Below, one piece after another: positions 22,450-33,118 of a DNA stretch of 64,000 nucleotides. Source of the DNA: Astrothelium macrocarpum (Eukaryota; Ascomycota; Dothideomycetes; Trypetheliales; Trypetheliaceae); NCBI GenBank assembly GCA_021030915.1, contig JAGEMR010000033.1, positions 62,001-126,000 on the forward strand, read 5' to 3'. The notes under the pieces were generated by a model. The model made no database searches and was not told the DNA's origin. It was given only the letters and a program-made list of their open reading frames with translations. The translations under genes and the position numbers were made by a program. Each line of letters opens with the position of its first letter. Position 1 is the stretch's first letter.

Positions 22450-23857
22450 TTAATACCGTGCGCCAAGTTTCTCTAATGCTTTAGATGGTCCCATTTCATC
22501 CCATTCCTGTTTCGTTACCCACATATTTTCTTTATCCGCCATCTGTGCATAGTTAGCTTCATGGCCAAGGTCCCAGAGGTTAAGACAACTAACAATGTTT
22601 GCGAGTACTGCACCGCCTAAGAAAACCATATGTCTTCTTCTGGGTGGGTCTTCTATCCTGACCTTGAATTTCTGCTCCGTAATCAGTATGAATTGGTACG
22701 AATGAGCGCACATCGCAACGTACATTTAACCTCTCTGGATTTCCTTGCAACACCCGCGTCAGCCACAGCTGCTTAAGCTCTTTCTCTAATCGACTCGGTA
22801 AACCAGGATACATGCTGCTCCCGCCACTCAGAACGATCGCTTTGTACAAGCTTGCGCGTACGTCGACGTCTGCAGCTTGTATTGTATTGAAGAGGAACTC
22901 TGCCATGCCGGGCTGCTCGACATCCACCAAATGCGGCTGAAATAGACATTCTGGAGCCTCGAATCTTTCACTTCCAACTCGAATTACCCGACCATCGGGA
23001 AGCGTGTACGACTCCACAAGAACAGTCGTGTCTTCAGATAGACGTTGGTCAAGGGCGAGGTCATAGGATACGTAGCAAAGTTTCTCTTTGATCTGTCGGA
23101 CGGTTTCGAAGTCAGCGGTCCGGTTAAGAGCATAACCCCTTCGAAGGAGGAGGGCGATGAGATTCCGAGTCACATCACGACCAGCGACGTCAAGACGGCG
23201 AGTGAGATGATTTAGAACTGTAGATTCATACACCGGGACAATGTGTGTAACGCCATCTCCTGAATCTACAACGACGCCTGAAGATAGACCCTGGGCATAC
23301 AAAGCCAAAACGGCCTGAATAGCGACGTAGACACCATGAAAACCGTATCGTTCGAACATTACTTCGCACATTTGTTCGCGATTCTTGAGAGGATTCATTG
23401 GAGGTTCTGTCAGGAGAATCTTGCGGCCTTGAGGGTTGATGCGCATCTTTTCAAAGAATGTAAAATCCCACAAATGCTGCATGTCGTCCCATTTCTTCAC
23501 AATACCGTTCTCCATCGGATATGAGATCTGGAGCATGGAGCGCGCTGCTGCTGCCTCATCTCCACACATGATATCCTTCACTACTATATCGCCTGCTCGC
23601 TCTTCAGATCGTAGGATGGGTCGACCGACAATGGATGGATACTGATGGTCTGGAAAATTCTTCGAGCAGAATGATGTGAGCAGATTGTTTCAGACATACA
23701 AGAAGCATCAGTACTCACCTGGCCGGCATAGCCAGCTTTGAGGAAGCCTGTCCCTCCATCTAGGACTACAAGCACCGAAAGGTCAGCTTCGAATGTAATT
23801 TGGAGAGCATTCAAAAGTCAAATGAACAAACAACTCACCAATCGGAGCCTCAGCCAT
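22450..23857 (-). CDS. arp2: Actin-related protein 2 (Arp2/3 complex)
   Basis: This is the ATP-binding core subunit of the Arp2/3 complex, which nucleates branched actin at endocytic sites and hyphal tips. There are five exons: 23839-23857, 23719-23765, 22724-23659, 22594-22671 and 22450-22542. They sum to exactly 390 residues, the usual Arp2 length. The start MAEAPIVLDGGTGFLKAGYA joins across intron 1 and gives the actin-fold phosphate-loop motif. Other signatures are NFPDHQYPSIVGRP, KILLTEPPMNP, VVVDSGDGVTHIVPVYE, KLCYVSYDL, VLSGGSSMYPGLPSRLE and the C-terminal MADKENMWVTKQEW. The 19-nt first exon and 47-nt second exon are typical of fungal actin-family genes with 5'-clustered introns. Its divergent neighbour is the flavin oxidoreductase. 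Confidence 0.97.
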
Positions 23858-24517
23858 CTTGGCTATCCTAGGCCAGGACTAGGGACAGGATAATGCTATC
23901 CTATCCAACTTTCGATATGTGCACCGGTGTACGCGGCCATGCACGATTGTGTGGGATGTTTGCAGCGTTTGTTCTTGGACCCTCCGCCCCGCCATGTGTT
24001 GTGAGATGGTGACAAGTTTCCGCCCCATCCGGCCAAACATAAGGTAACATGAAGCTACCACAAGAGCTTCTCCGATGCATGTACCGGTGGCTAACGTGAA
24101 CCTCGGTATTCCTCCATCAGTCATCCACATCCATCGGACTCAAGTCCGATTCCCATGCCTTCGTCCATGTCATGAAGATCCAGATTTGTAGTGTCACTCC
24201 GTGACCGCATGCAACCCTGGACCTAGTAGACAGCGCTGAAGTTTTAGGTCCCGTAAATTGCGCTCAGCAACACCTGAGAGATGCAAAGATCTCCGTGCAA
24301 AGTGGTGGAAAAATGACGTAGCTCAATCCGGCGAGGCTATTTGGCCTGCAATATTGATCACCAGAGGCTGATAAATCAGTATCCCAACAGCAGGCTAGGA
24401 GTGCTTGATATAAATTCTGCTTTCCTCAATCATCTACGCTCCCTCATAGCTGTTTAATTGCTGAGATACCCATCCAATTTCATATTCTTTATTTCGTCAA
24501 ATTTGAGCTTTCGCACG
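23858..24517. other. Divergent promoter region, ARP2 / flavin oxidoreductase
   Basis: 660 bp between two divergent starts. A TATA-like tataaat occurs at about 24410, roughly 100 bp upstream of the oxidoreductase ATG. No gene is seen. Confidence 0.4.
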
Positions 24518-25914
24518 ATGCCACCACGCTTCGAGTCTGACAAGGTCGACCCTTCGCCTCTGGGGAAACCACTGGAGTTTCACTTTTCGGGCAAGACTGC
24601 TCCAACGCGTTTCTTGAAGGCTGCTATGACAGAACGTCTCTCGTCATGGCATCCAACAGACCTTGCTGCTCGTGGCGTTCCTTCCGATACTTTGATAAAC
24701 GTATACAAGCATTGGGGTGAGGGAGGGTTTGGTGTGATTTTGACAGGCAATACTATGATAGGTACGAAAGTCGCTTCACGGGCGAATACGACGAACTTGC
24801 GCTGAAGCTTTCAGAACCCGACCAACTCGAAGCTGCTGGCAATCCGATCATTCCCCGTGGAGCTCCTTTTTCGGGGGAGCGCTTTGACGCCTTCAAAAGA
24901 CAGGCTGAGGCAGCCAAAGCTCATGGCGCTCTTATCGTGAGTCAATTATCACATCCAGGCCGCCAGACTTCAAAGGACCTACAGCCGGACCCAGTCTCCG
25001 CTAGTGATGTTCAACTTGAAGGAAACGTTATGGGCATGGAGTTTGCGAAACCCCATCCGGCTTCGCAACAGGAGATTGATAGGGTCATCGACGGTTTTGC
25101 CCACGCTTCCGAGTACTGTGAGAAGGCTGGATATGACGGTGTGGAGTTGCATGGCGCACACGGTTACCTTTTGGCCCAGTTCTTAGCCGAGACCACAAAC
25201 CACCGCACAGATAAATATGGAGGTAGTCTCGAAAACCGCGCTCGGCTCATCATTGAAATCGCTCAGGAGATTCGCAAGCGTACGAAACCCGATTTCATTA
25301 TCGGTATCAAACTCAACTCTGTGGAGTTTCAAGACAAAGGTTTCCAGCCTGAGGAAGCTAAAAAGCTCTGTCAACTATTAGAGCAAAACAGGTTTGATTT
25401 TGTTGAACTGTCTGGCGGAACGTATGAGAGCCTCGCGTTTGAACACAAGCGTGAGTCAACCAAGAAACGTGAAGCCTTCTTCCTCGAATTTGCCGACCAA
25501 ATCACGCCACACATCAAACACACCAGATCTTACGTCACCGGTGGCCTGAAAACGGTCGGTGCGATGATCGACGCTCTGAAATCCGTGGATGGTGTAGGAC
25601 TTGCTCGTCCTGTTTGCCAAGAACCCCATCTTCCACTTGATATTCTCCAAGGCAAGGCGCAAGGTGCCATTAAGCAAGCCATTGATATTAACAACTTTGG
25701 TCTTACCAATGTTGCCGCTGGTACCCAGATCAAGCAGATAGGAAGGGAACAAGAGCCGATTGACCTGAGTGATGAGAGCCAGGTTGAAGCATTCAATAAA
25801 GATATGGGTATATGGGGCGAGAAGATGGCCAACAACAAGGATGGTTGGAATTATGGATACATAGATTTGGAAAGTGCAAAGATTGTACCATATGCGGCAC
25901 CAACGAAGCTATGA
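24518..25914 (+). CDS. NADH:flavin oxidoreductase (Old Yellow Enzyme family)
   Basis: This is an FMN-dependent ene-reductase or NADH oxidase of the OYE superfamily, with a TIM barrel fold. There are two exons, 24518-24761 and 24815-25914, 447 residues. The ATG at 24518 was chosen because the upstream in-frame extension has no ATG. Family motifs are LKAAMTERL, GFGVILTGN, QLSHPGRQ, the substrate-binding pair in YDGVELHGAHGYLLAQFL, the diagnostic NHRTDKYGGSLENR, and the FMN phosphate region YVTGGLKTVGAM followed by VGLARPVCQEP. The C-terminal extension after the barrel fits the fungal cytosolic NADH oxidase subgroup rather than the yeast OYE2/3 subgroup. The physiological substrate is unknown. 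Confidence 0.92.
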
Positions 25915-26280
25915 GTGCAAAAGAGCAAAATAATGTCTCAATTTCAATTAGATTTAGATTTTACACTTACTCGAGCAAGCAGATTATCTCGGCTACTGGT
26001 GTGTACCAAGAGGGGCAAGACAGTCACAGAAAACGAATAGCTACAGTTGTAGTATACTATCTAGCAAGAAGATGGCTATAGTAAAGTCGAAATGAAGTAC
26101 TAGCTAATGAATAGGAAGAGGGCTACGTCCCGTGCTCTTCCATTGCTACATTGAATTCATAATCAATATCAAATTTATCATTAATTCAAATGCATGTCCG
26201 ATCATGCACAAACTCCATATCTAATTCCAAGCCCTGATGCCAGCTATCAAACACGATATTCATCATCCCTGTTGACAATC
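25915..26280. other. Convergent intergenic region
   Basis: 366 bp between two 3' ends, AT-rich around 26140-26220. Nothing else is seen. Confidence 0.5.
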
Positions 26281-26805
26281 CTATGCCGCTTCAGAATTCT
26301 TCCTCGATTTCATTCTCTCCCTCAACCCTAATCCAGTAAGACTTCCCTTCCTTCCCTGATGAGCCTCGTTACCAATACTTGCTCCCTTAGTGCTTGGCTT
26401 CCGCTCCTTCTTTGGTGGCGGCGCATACTCGCTCATGCTCTTCTCACCATAGAAGCCAACCACACTAACCTCACGCCCCTTCAGATCCCTCGTCGGCTCC
26501 ATGTATTTTTTCTCCTCGGCAAATTCGTGGAGCGCTGCGAGATAGGCTGCCTCGGTCTTGAAGCGACCATACCGGTTGACTGGGGCGTAAGCTGGGAGAG
26601 TGGAGGTGGCGGAGGGAGCTAGGGAAGCAGCGTCGCCGAAGTCGCGAGCGCGTGGAGCGTAGTAATCATCGTAGACAGGCGGTTGAGATGAAGTCTTGGG
26701 GGAGGGGACGATGGGGGCGGATTCTGGCCGAGATTGGAGAGAATTGAGAAGCGGCCGGGTTGATTCGTGGGAGATGCGAGTTTGAGGCTCGAGGGTAGCT
26801 TCCAT
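26281..26805 (-). CDS. Conserved-looking fungal protein of unknown function, 174 aa
   Basis: I do not recognise a named family. The protein is Pro/Ser-rich and largely disordered. It has a central ordered patch (about residues 78-125) containing RFKTEAAYLAALHEFAEEKKY and VSVVGFYGEKSMSEYA. That layout recalls small uncharacterised Pezizomycotina proteins with a short helix followed by a GFYG motif; this is memory-based and weak. The C-terminus is basic (GLRERMKSRKNSEAA). There is no signal peptide or membrane segment. It is a single exon on the minus strand, convergent with the oxidoreductase. Confidence 0.6.
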   Translation of the reverse strand: MEATLEPQTRISHESTRPLLNSLQSRPESAPIVPSPKTSSQPPVYDDYYAPRARDFGDAASLAPSATSTLPAYAPVNRYGRFKTEAAYLAALHEFAEEKKYMEPTRDLKGREVSVVGFYGEKSMSEYAPPPKKERKPSTKGASIGNEAHQGRKGSLTGLGLRERMKSRKNSEAA

Positions 26806-27662
26806 GTTGATAGAGTTAGGTGGAGTTCCTGCACGAAGAATGGCAAAATAGAATCAATGCGAAACCAACGCCGCAGTGCGATAATAGCTGATTTTAGTTA
26901 TTCTGCATACTGAGACTTTGAAATTGAAGCGAGGTGTGCTTCATGTACGCCACCAGGTCGGGTCACGATCGAGTCCAATTGGTTTACAAATTGCATGGTC
27001 CCGTGTGTTCCGAAAACGATGATCAACGCAGTCGATGAAGCGCAGTGATACAGGGCGAATAGGATGGTGTCATGCGAACACGTTGTCCTCTAGCTCAGCT
27101 TCCAAGACAGCCGCGCGGCTGAGGAAGCTGTATACTGAGCATATACGAAGAGACGAGATTGACACTGACATCTACATACCTGGGACTTCATCATGAAACA
27201 GTGTTCAAGTGGAAGAGGATGGGATGAGGTATGCTTGTTTAAGCGATTGGCCGAGTGCTCAGAGCTGTACCACTCCGTCGGGGCCAACTGACAGCTTTCT
27301 ACCATGGCCCATGATCACTCCTTCAACGATTCCCCGAACAACAGGACATGCATCCTCCGCACCAGTCTTCACGATGCAACCATTCGGCCGGTGGAAATTT
27401 CCTGGCGTCGCTGCTGAAGAAAATCAGCGCCAATGTGGGGTTGCCCCGCGTTGTCTGCCATGGTCGTGCTCGAAAACGAACTGCCGAAGACCTCTTATTC
27501 CTAGTGACGACAGACGCCAACCACTCTTTGACTACCTTGAACGCTGAGGGAGCAATGGCTATAAGCATCCGTCAATGCGCTTCGGCACGCTGGAAAGTGA
27601 TCGACTTGATCGAAAACCCTTCAGGCACTTCGCAGCATCTGTGTGCCATTTCAGTGTGAAAA
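26806..27662. other. Divergent intergenic region with non-coding-looking frames
   Basis: It lies between the 26.3 kb gene and the MetE-like gene. Overlapping frames on both strands (27200-27660) have no recognisable features. The region presumably includes both promoters. Confidence 0.4.
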
Positions 27663-29035
27663 ATGACGAACACAATCCATCGTAATCCTCCCTTTAGAGC
27701 GGAGCATTTGGGCTCCTTGCTCAGGCCAAAGGATCTCATTGAGAAGCGAATGGCCTTTGAGAAGAAGGAGGTGTCTTTGGAAGATATCACTAAGCGCGAG
27801 GATGAGGCCATAAAAGAGATTGTTCAAGTCCAGGTCGACACCGGTTTCCGTTCTGTTTCAGATGGAGAATATCGGTAATCAGACTTCAAATCTGCCTTCC
27901 GGGAAGCCATGACTGATGAACATTAGACGACATCAATTCTGGGGCACTTTCTTCCCGAATCTCCAGGGAATGGAGATTTACCAAAATCCATCCATAGAGC
28001 TATTCAGGCCGTATCTACCAGATATTGCTGCCTTCACTGAGGTTCAACATAACCCTGAAGAGTCCATTTTTTGTACAGGCAAAATTAAACACACGGGGAA
28101 GTCGGACAATGTAAAGCAATACGAGTATGTGAAGAGTTTGCTACCCAAAGAGCGATGGGGTGATATCAAGATTACGCTCCCAGCTCCAGAGTGGTATCAC
28201 ATGCGCTATAAGGAAGGAAAGGCGTATACAAAGGAAGCATACAACAGCGACCAAGAGTACTACGATGATCTAGCCAAGGCATATCAAGACGAGCTTGAGA
28301 TCTTATATCAAGCAGGCTTGAGGAACGCACAGATCGACGATCCTAACATGGCTTGTAAGTTATAACTACACCATCCTTGACCATACTGTTACTGAGTGGC
28401 CTGCACAGATTTCTGTTCCGAATCAATGATAGCTGGCTGGAAAGAGGACAAGACCAATTCCTTGACTGTTGATCAACAGTTGGACGCTTACATAGCGCTC
28501 TACAACAAGTGCATTGAGAAGCACACCGACAAGATGCACATTGGCCTTCATATCTGCAGAGGTACTGCCAATGGACCTTTCTTGCGAAACGAGATTGCTG
28601 ACCCTTCTTTTCGCAGGCAATTTCGTCGGATCACGACATTTCTCTGAAGGTGGCTACGATCGTATTGCGGTCAAACTTTTCCAGAATTTGAATGTGTCCA
28701 CTTTCTACCTCGAATATGACACTCCTCGTGCTGGTGGCTTCGAGCCGCTTGCCCACCTTCCAGCACACAAGAATGTCATCTGCGGTGTTGTAACTTCCAA
28801 ATTCCCTAAGCTTGAGGACAAGAAAGAAATGGTCGCACGAGTAATGAGTGCGGCTGATATGGTGGCCAAAGGCACTGGTGAGACGCGAGAAAAGGCACTC
28901 GAGAGGATGGGCGTGAGCCCACAATGTGGCTTCGCGAGCCATGTTCTCGGAAATGCTCTGGAAATTGACGATATGAAGAAAAAACTGAAGCTGGTGAGGG
29001 AGATTGCCGACGAAATTTGGCCAGGGCAACCGTAA
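27663..29035 (+). CDS. Short MetE-like protein (cobalamin-independent methionine synthase C-terminal domain type)
   Basis: This is a stand-alone UROD/MetE-fold protein of 403 residues, about half the length of true MetE (~760). There are four exons: 27663-27874, 27927-28354, 28409-28561 and 28617-29035. It opens with RAEHLGSLLRPKDL, followed by SDGEYRRHQFW, both typical of the archaeal/short MetE family. Zinc-ligand positions are visible: His and Cys in LHICRGN (split by intron 3), Glu in FYLEYDTPRAGGFEPL and Cys in SPQCGFASH. The N-terminal half of MetE, which binds polyglutamylated folate, is absent, so the methyl donor may differ. Fungal members of this group are mostly uncharacterised; methionine synthase activity should not be assumed. 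Confidence 0.9.
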
Positions 29036-29583
29036 GCGAGTTTGGTCAACGCCCATTCAAGTTCTGTGCAGGACATGGAGCCTGCATAGAACAGTCAGTT
29101 TGTTGAAACTGTCAAATTAGGGATGAGTGAAGTGAGATTGATGACCTCCACTGAGAATATGATCTTCTTACCTCAGTAGCTTATTAGCGGCCTTGGATTC
29201 GCACTCCTTGTTGAGACAGGAACTGCCTGTTCAATAGGCAAGACTTGATTACTATTGAAATTTGTCACACATCTTTGAACCTTCGCTTCTCTTCCTTACG
29301 TACTTAAGTCCATTAGAACAAGCCTTCCTTATCAGACCAAGAGCTATAAAAACACTGACCTCAATGGAAAAAGGACGCTTCCTTGTAGTACAATGTTTAC
29401 ATAAACCAATGCGCTCAGCAGCTTTGGCTTCTTCATGAAATGGGGTGGTATCTTCCCTCAATGACCAATTGGAGCTCTACAATTCCAGCATGAACCATCG
29501 ATGGTGTGCTTCGCATACACGCTTTTCGTGATGAGTCGCTGCTGATCAATGATATGTTTCAATTCCAAGAGGAACGGAGTTGG
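29036..29583. other. Convergent intergenic region
   Basis: The MetE-like and Fta4 genes both end here. Nothing else is seen. Confidence 0.5.
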
Positions 29584-30640
29584 TCAGCCCATCTCTAAGA
29601 TTTTCTCAAGCTTCTCATTCGGCTCCGTCCAATCTACGTCCATTTCATTGTTCGCTTCGCTGTCTTGTTCTACAACAGGCATTCTACTCCTTCGACTCTC
29701 TTCTAGTCTTTCAACGACCTTCGCATTCAGCGCTCTCATCCTTGCCAGTTCCTCTGCCAGTTCTCCATCTTCTGTGATCAAATTCGGCTTAACATTTTTC
29801 TGTGATCCTTGAAATGGTTGTAGCATTTGGTTGAGATTCCTCAAACTTTCAAGACGGGTTCGTAAAGCTGCACGACGTTCGGCAAGAGAGCGCAGTCGCG
29901 AGAGAGAGGCGCTGTAAGATGACTGTTCAGCGAAATCCTCAAGCTGACTCTCACGGCGATCAGAAGAGAAAGAGTCGTCGGGAAGTGTCCAGGAAGAGGG
30001 AAGTTGGGAGATTGTTCTATCAAATTTAGATAAGAAGCTTTGATAGCATTGAAGAGTCGTCGAGCAGATTAACTCACTCATCAAGTGTTAGGTCTGCGTC
30101 AATTCGTGGAACATCATCGAACACGTCGTTCTCTTGCAGCAAAGGCTCAGCTGCATTCCAATAGAGTTTATCGATTTGCTCTGCTACGTGGCGGATTGCA
30201 AGGGAAGGGTAGGCTGCCTTGACATGCTGGCGGAGGAGACGGTTCACTGGGATCATCGTCAGTCCCAGACCTCACTTTCAAACATGCGATCGATAATAAA
30301 GCCTCATAATCTTTTCATGGAGATACGAATAAACCAACTGAGATGTACTATCTGCACAGGATCTACTTGTAAGACAATTCGCATGGATTGTGGTAAAAAG
30401 GACAGAACATATATGTGAGCTTGCAATATAGTCTTTGATTTATCCTCACAAGTCAGTCAAAGCAATGTCATCTCAAAACCTACCTTGTCTAAGCACATCC
30501 TCGACCATACCCAATGACAAATCCCTATCATCATTCGCCCACTGATCAGGAACTTGCAGAGGCTGCAACAGGGCTCTGACTTGTGCTCTTAGAAATGCAG
30601 ACTTAAGTGCAATAACGGTATTCGTGTTGGATTTTGACAT
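29584..30640 (-). CDS. fta4: Kinetochore protein Fta4-like (Sim4/CENP complex subunit)
   Basis: This is a predicted inner-kinetochore (Sim4/CCAN) subunit acting at centromeres. There are three exons: 30484-30640, 30078-30246 and 29584-30016, 252 residues, all phases consistent. The N-terminus (MSKSNTNTVIALKSAFLRAQ, then LLQPLQVPDQW) and the segments LRQHVKAAYPSLAIRHVAEQ, IDKLYWNA and ISQLPSSW match my recollection of the fungal Fta4 family. The C-terminal half is a coiled coil with many Leu/Arg/Glu (LSRLRSLAERRAALRTRLES) and an acidic tail. The first intron, 237 nt, is long for this genome region. Assignment rests on remembered family motifs, so moderately high confidence. Confidence 0.75.
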
Positions 30641-30926
30641 TGCAGGTATCGTGGTTGATGTTGGATTAAATAAGGGTTGAGAACAAACAACGCGTTAGCA
30701 AAGTAGACTGGGATACGCGTCGGCACGTGACGCAAATTACTCCTGATTCAATAATCATATGAAATGAAATTGACCGACTCCAGGCTCAATGGACGTCACT
30801 TGTGCATCGAGTCTGAAAGGACGCTGGCAACCATGGTGCAGATTCGCTCCCAAAGAGACCAGGCGCTGTGGGCAATGCTTGCGTACAAGAGTCCTAGGTA
30901 TTTCTCCATAACATAGTACAATTTCC

Positions 30927-31775
30927 TCACGTCTGAGACTCCTTTGCAAAGCATTTCGCAAACCAATTGATAGCTTGATCCTTTGCCTTATCCATCCGTG
31001 CCATCGCTTCCTCGCCCTCATCGCCTCTGACTGCAAATCCATGCTCCGCCTCTGGGTAATCCACAACCTCGCAGACCGGCTCTGCTCTCTCGGTCTTCTT
31101 CTCCAGAATCTTCCTTATCTCATCCGTCTTCTCCTTACTGAGCGACAAGTCGTTCCCAGCAGCCGCCACGCTCAATGGCAGTTGCACATTGTCAATATCC
31201 ACAGGAATGCTCAAGCCGCTCGGATGCGCCGTAAATCCCGCATCCACCAATGTCTTGCCATCCTTGTCCCTCCCTTGTGGTCCACACAGCCAAAACGTGA
31301 AGCGTCCGCCCCAACAGAATCCAGCCGCTCCGACTCCCTTCCCTTTTGCCTCCTCACTTGGCCGTACCCTTTCAACAAACTCCCAAATCCGCGGCTTGCA
31401 CACTGCAGGTCGGCAACTGATCATGAACGGGACGACGTTCCACAAAACCGTCACCATGGCACTCATTTTAGCAAAAATGCCAGCGCTTCCCATGAGGACT
31501 ACCATCTTGCCCATCACAGGACCTGGCACGGCCCCACCAGCCATGACTTCGGGGAGATAGGTCAGGAAGCCCGCCCGTGCGTAGGCATCAGCCAGAAGAC
31601 GATTGTTGGTAAACTGCCAGCCAAAGGCATCTGGGAGGAAGATGATGATACCCTTCGTTTGGGCATCTGTCGGCGGCGAGGCAACGTAGCAGTCGTAGCC
31701 GTGGAGCTTAGTAACTTGACCGACCGGTTGAGTACGAATATGGATAGTACCAGATACGCAGCAGGCGCTTGCCAT
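30927..31775 (-). CDS. Dienelactone hydrolase family protein
   Basis: This is an alpha/beta-hydrolase with a Cys nucleophile, related to carboxymethylenebutenolidase and yeast Aim2. It is a single exon of 282 residues starting at MASACCVSGTIH; the frame is open further upstream but lacks conservation. The nucleophile elbow GAAGFCWGGRF carries the catalytic Cys. His is in EAEHGFAVRG, and the acid is expected near GNDLSLS. The oxyanion region is GIIIFLPDAFGW. The substrate is unknown; fungal relatives are often cytosolic. It lies in tandem with Fta4 and divergent from the fRMsr gene. Confidence 0.9.
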   Translation of the reverse strand: MASACCVSGTIHIRTQPVGQVTKLHGYDCYVASPPTDAQTKGIIIFLPDAFGWQFTNNRLLADAYARAGFLTYLPEVMAGGAVPGPVMGKMVVLMGSAGIFAKMSAMVTVLWNVVPFMISCRPAVCKPRIWEFVERVRPSEEAKGKGVGAAGFCWGGRFTFWLCGPQGRDKDGKTLVDAGFTAHPSGLSIPVDIDNVQLPLSVAAAGNDLSLSKEKTDEIRKILEKKTERAEPVCEVVDYPEAEHGFAVRGDEGEEAMARMDKAKDQAINWFAKCFAKESQT

Positions 31776-32366
31776 ATTCAAAAGGTTGTTGCAAACACTG
31801 GATGTACGTGATCGTATGTTAGGCCTGGTGTTAGCGGTGAGACGATACAGAATTCTGGCAACCACACAGGCAAAATTGATGAATTTGTTAAAGACGGCGA
31901 AGATCTAGCGAAAGTGGAAAAAGGAATCACTCAGAATGGACGCCTTGATAACATAGGAAACGAGCAGGATTAAATGCTCCTACTTATTCCTTCCGGATCA
32001 CCGGTCTCGGCCCGAGAAAGGCTGTTATACACTGATTGTGAGTGCCTTGTTTCATCTAGATCCATTCACAACTTTTCCCCGATTGAAGCTTCGTTGCGAA
32101 TGAGAAGAGATCCTCCACGCAAGCATGTCTTAGGTGGTGGAAGTGTGAAGATGACGGGGTCCCTCATTGGGTTCGTCGGACTGAAGTGAGTCCGATTATC
32201 TATTCAGAGTGAGTGAGGCGAAAATTAGATTCGGAGTTAAAACAGAGCATGGGTGGTCGGGCCGAGACGCTCCAGGCACACCTAGCAGTGGCTTCCACGA
32301 ACTTGCATCATCTCTGCATGCATTGCTGCAACTTTAATTACGATCCAATATTTGTCGCTTGAGAGT
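31776..32366. other. Divergent promoter region, dienelactone hydrolase / fRMsr
   Basis: 591 bp between two divergent start codons. Nothing coding is supported. Confidence 0.5.
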
Positions 32367-33073
32367 ATGGTACATGCAGAAGCGGCAAATTTCGCTGCAG
32401 GTGTTTCGAAAAAAGATGCTTATACTCAAGTCTTGGAACAAGCTCGATCTCTTTTTGACGGCCAGAGGAACTGGGTAATGACACCGCGAACGACTATAGA
32501 TGAGCTAAACTGAGTCTCTGTAGGTTTGGTACGAAAATTACAAATTTTGACATGCGAATCAGAACTGACACAATCTAGCAATCTCGCCAATGCGTCCTCT
32601 CTCATCTACCACGCCTTGAAGTCTCTGCCTAGTCCATCTGACCAAGTAAATTGGGCTGGCTTCTATGTCCTCTCCCCGAACGAGCCAAAAGAACTTATAC
32701 TGGGGCCTTTTCAAGGCAAGGTGGCCTGCCAGACCATAGCTTTTGGTAAAGGAGTTTGCGGCACTGCGGCTGCCACAAAAGAAACACAGCTAGTTCCAGA
32801 TGTGGATCAATTCCCCGGACACATAGCTTGTGATAGCGAGAGCCAGAGTGAGATTGTTGTCCCAATCATCCAAAATGGCAAGGTAGGTCCTCTTTGTGCT
32901 GATGATGAAACTCGACACTGAATTTGCCGCCTGAGGTTGTTGGAATCATCGACATTGACTGCGCCCAAAAGGTTGGTTTTGACGATGAAGATCGCATAGC
33001 TCTGGAGGAATTGGCAGGGTTGCTGGCAACCTCGTGTGACTTTTGGTCGGCCACGTACTCCACCATCAGATAG
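32367..33073 (+). CDS. Free methionine-(R)-sulfoxide reductase (GAF domain), with an inferred 5-nt microexon
   Basis: It reduces free methionine-R-sulfoxide with thioredoxin as donor (yeast YKL069W family), in the cytosol. My model has five exons: 32367-32474, 32524-32528 (5 nt, gtttg), 32579-32882, 32936-33073, giving 184 residues; counting the microexon, there are four coding exons and three introns. The microexon is needed because joining exon 1 directly to the third puts it out of frame, whereas including it yields RNWVCNLANASSLIYHAL, the expected family sequence. Flanking introns are 49 and 50 nt with gctaaac and ctgac branch-like sites. The three family cysteines are visible in GKVACQTIAFGKGVCGTAA and GHIACDSES. 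The C-terminus IIDIDCAQKVGFDDED is typical. The stop is 45 bp from that of the convergent dynactin gene. Confidence 0.9.
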
Positions 33074-33118
33074 CATGGGATATCCCGTAGCAATCAATTC
33101 CCCATCTCAGTCTTCCCG

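Noticed and set aside
24518..29035. Biosynthetic gene cluster made of flavin oxidoreductase, small protein and MetE-like enzyme
   Set aside because: No backbone enzyme, regulator or tailoring set is present and neighbours are housekeeping genes (ARP2, Fta4).
30975..31811. Long plus-strand ORF of 278 codons opposite the dienelactone hydrolase
   Set aside because: It is antisense to a clearly conserved gene and its composition (Arg/His/Ser/Pro-rich) is that of a shadow frame.
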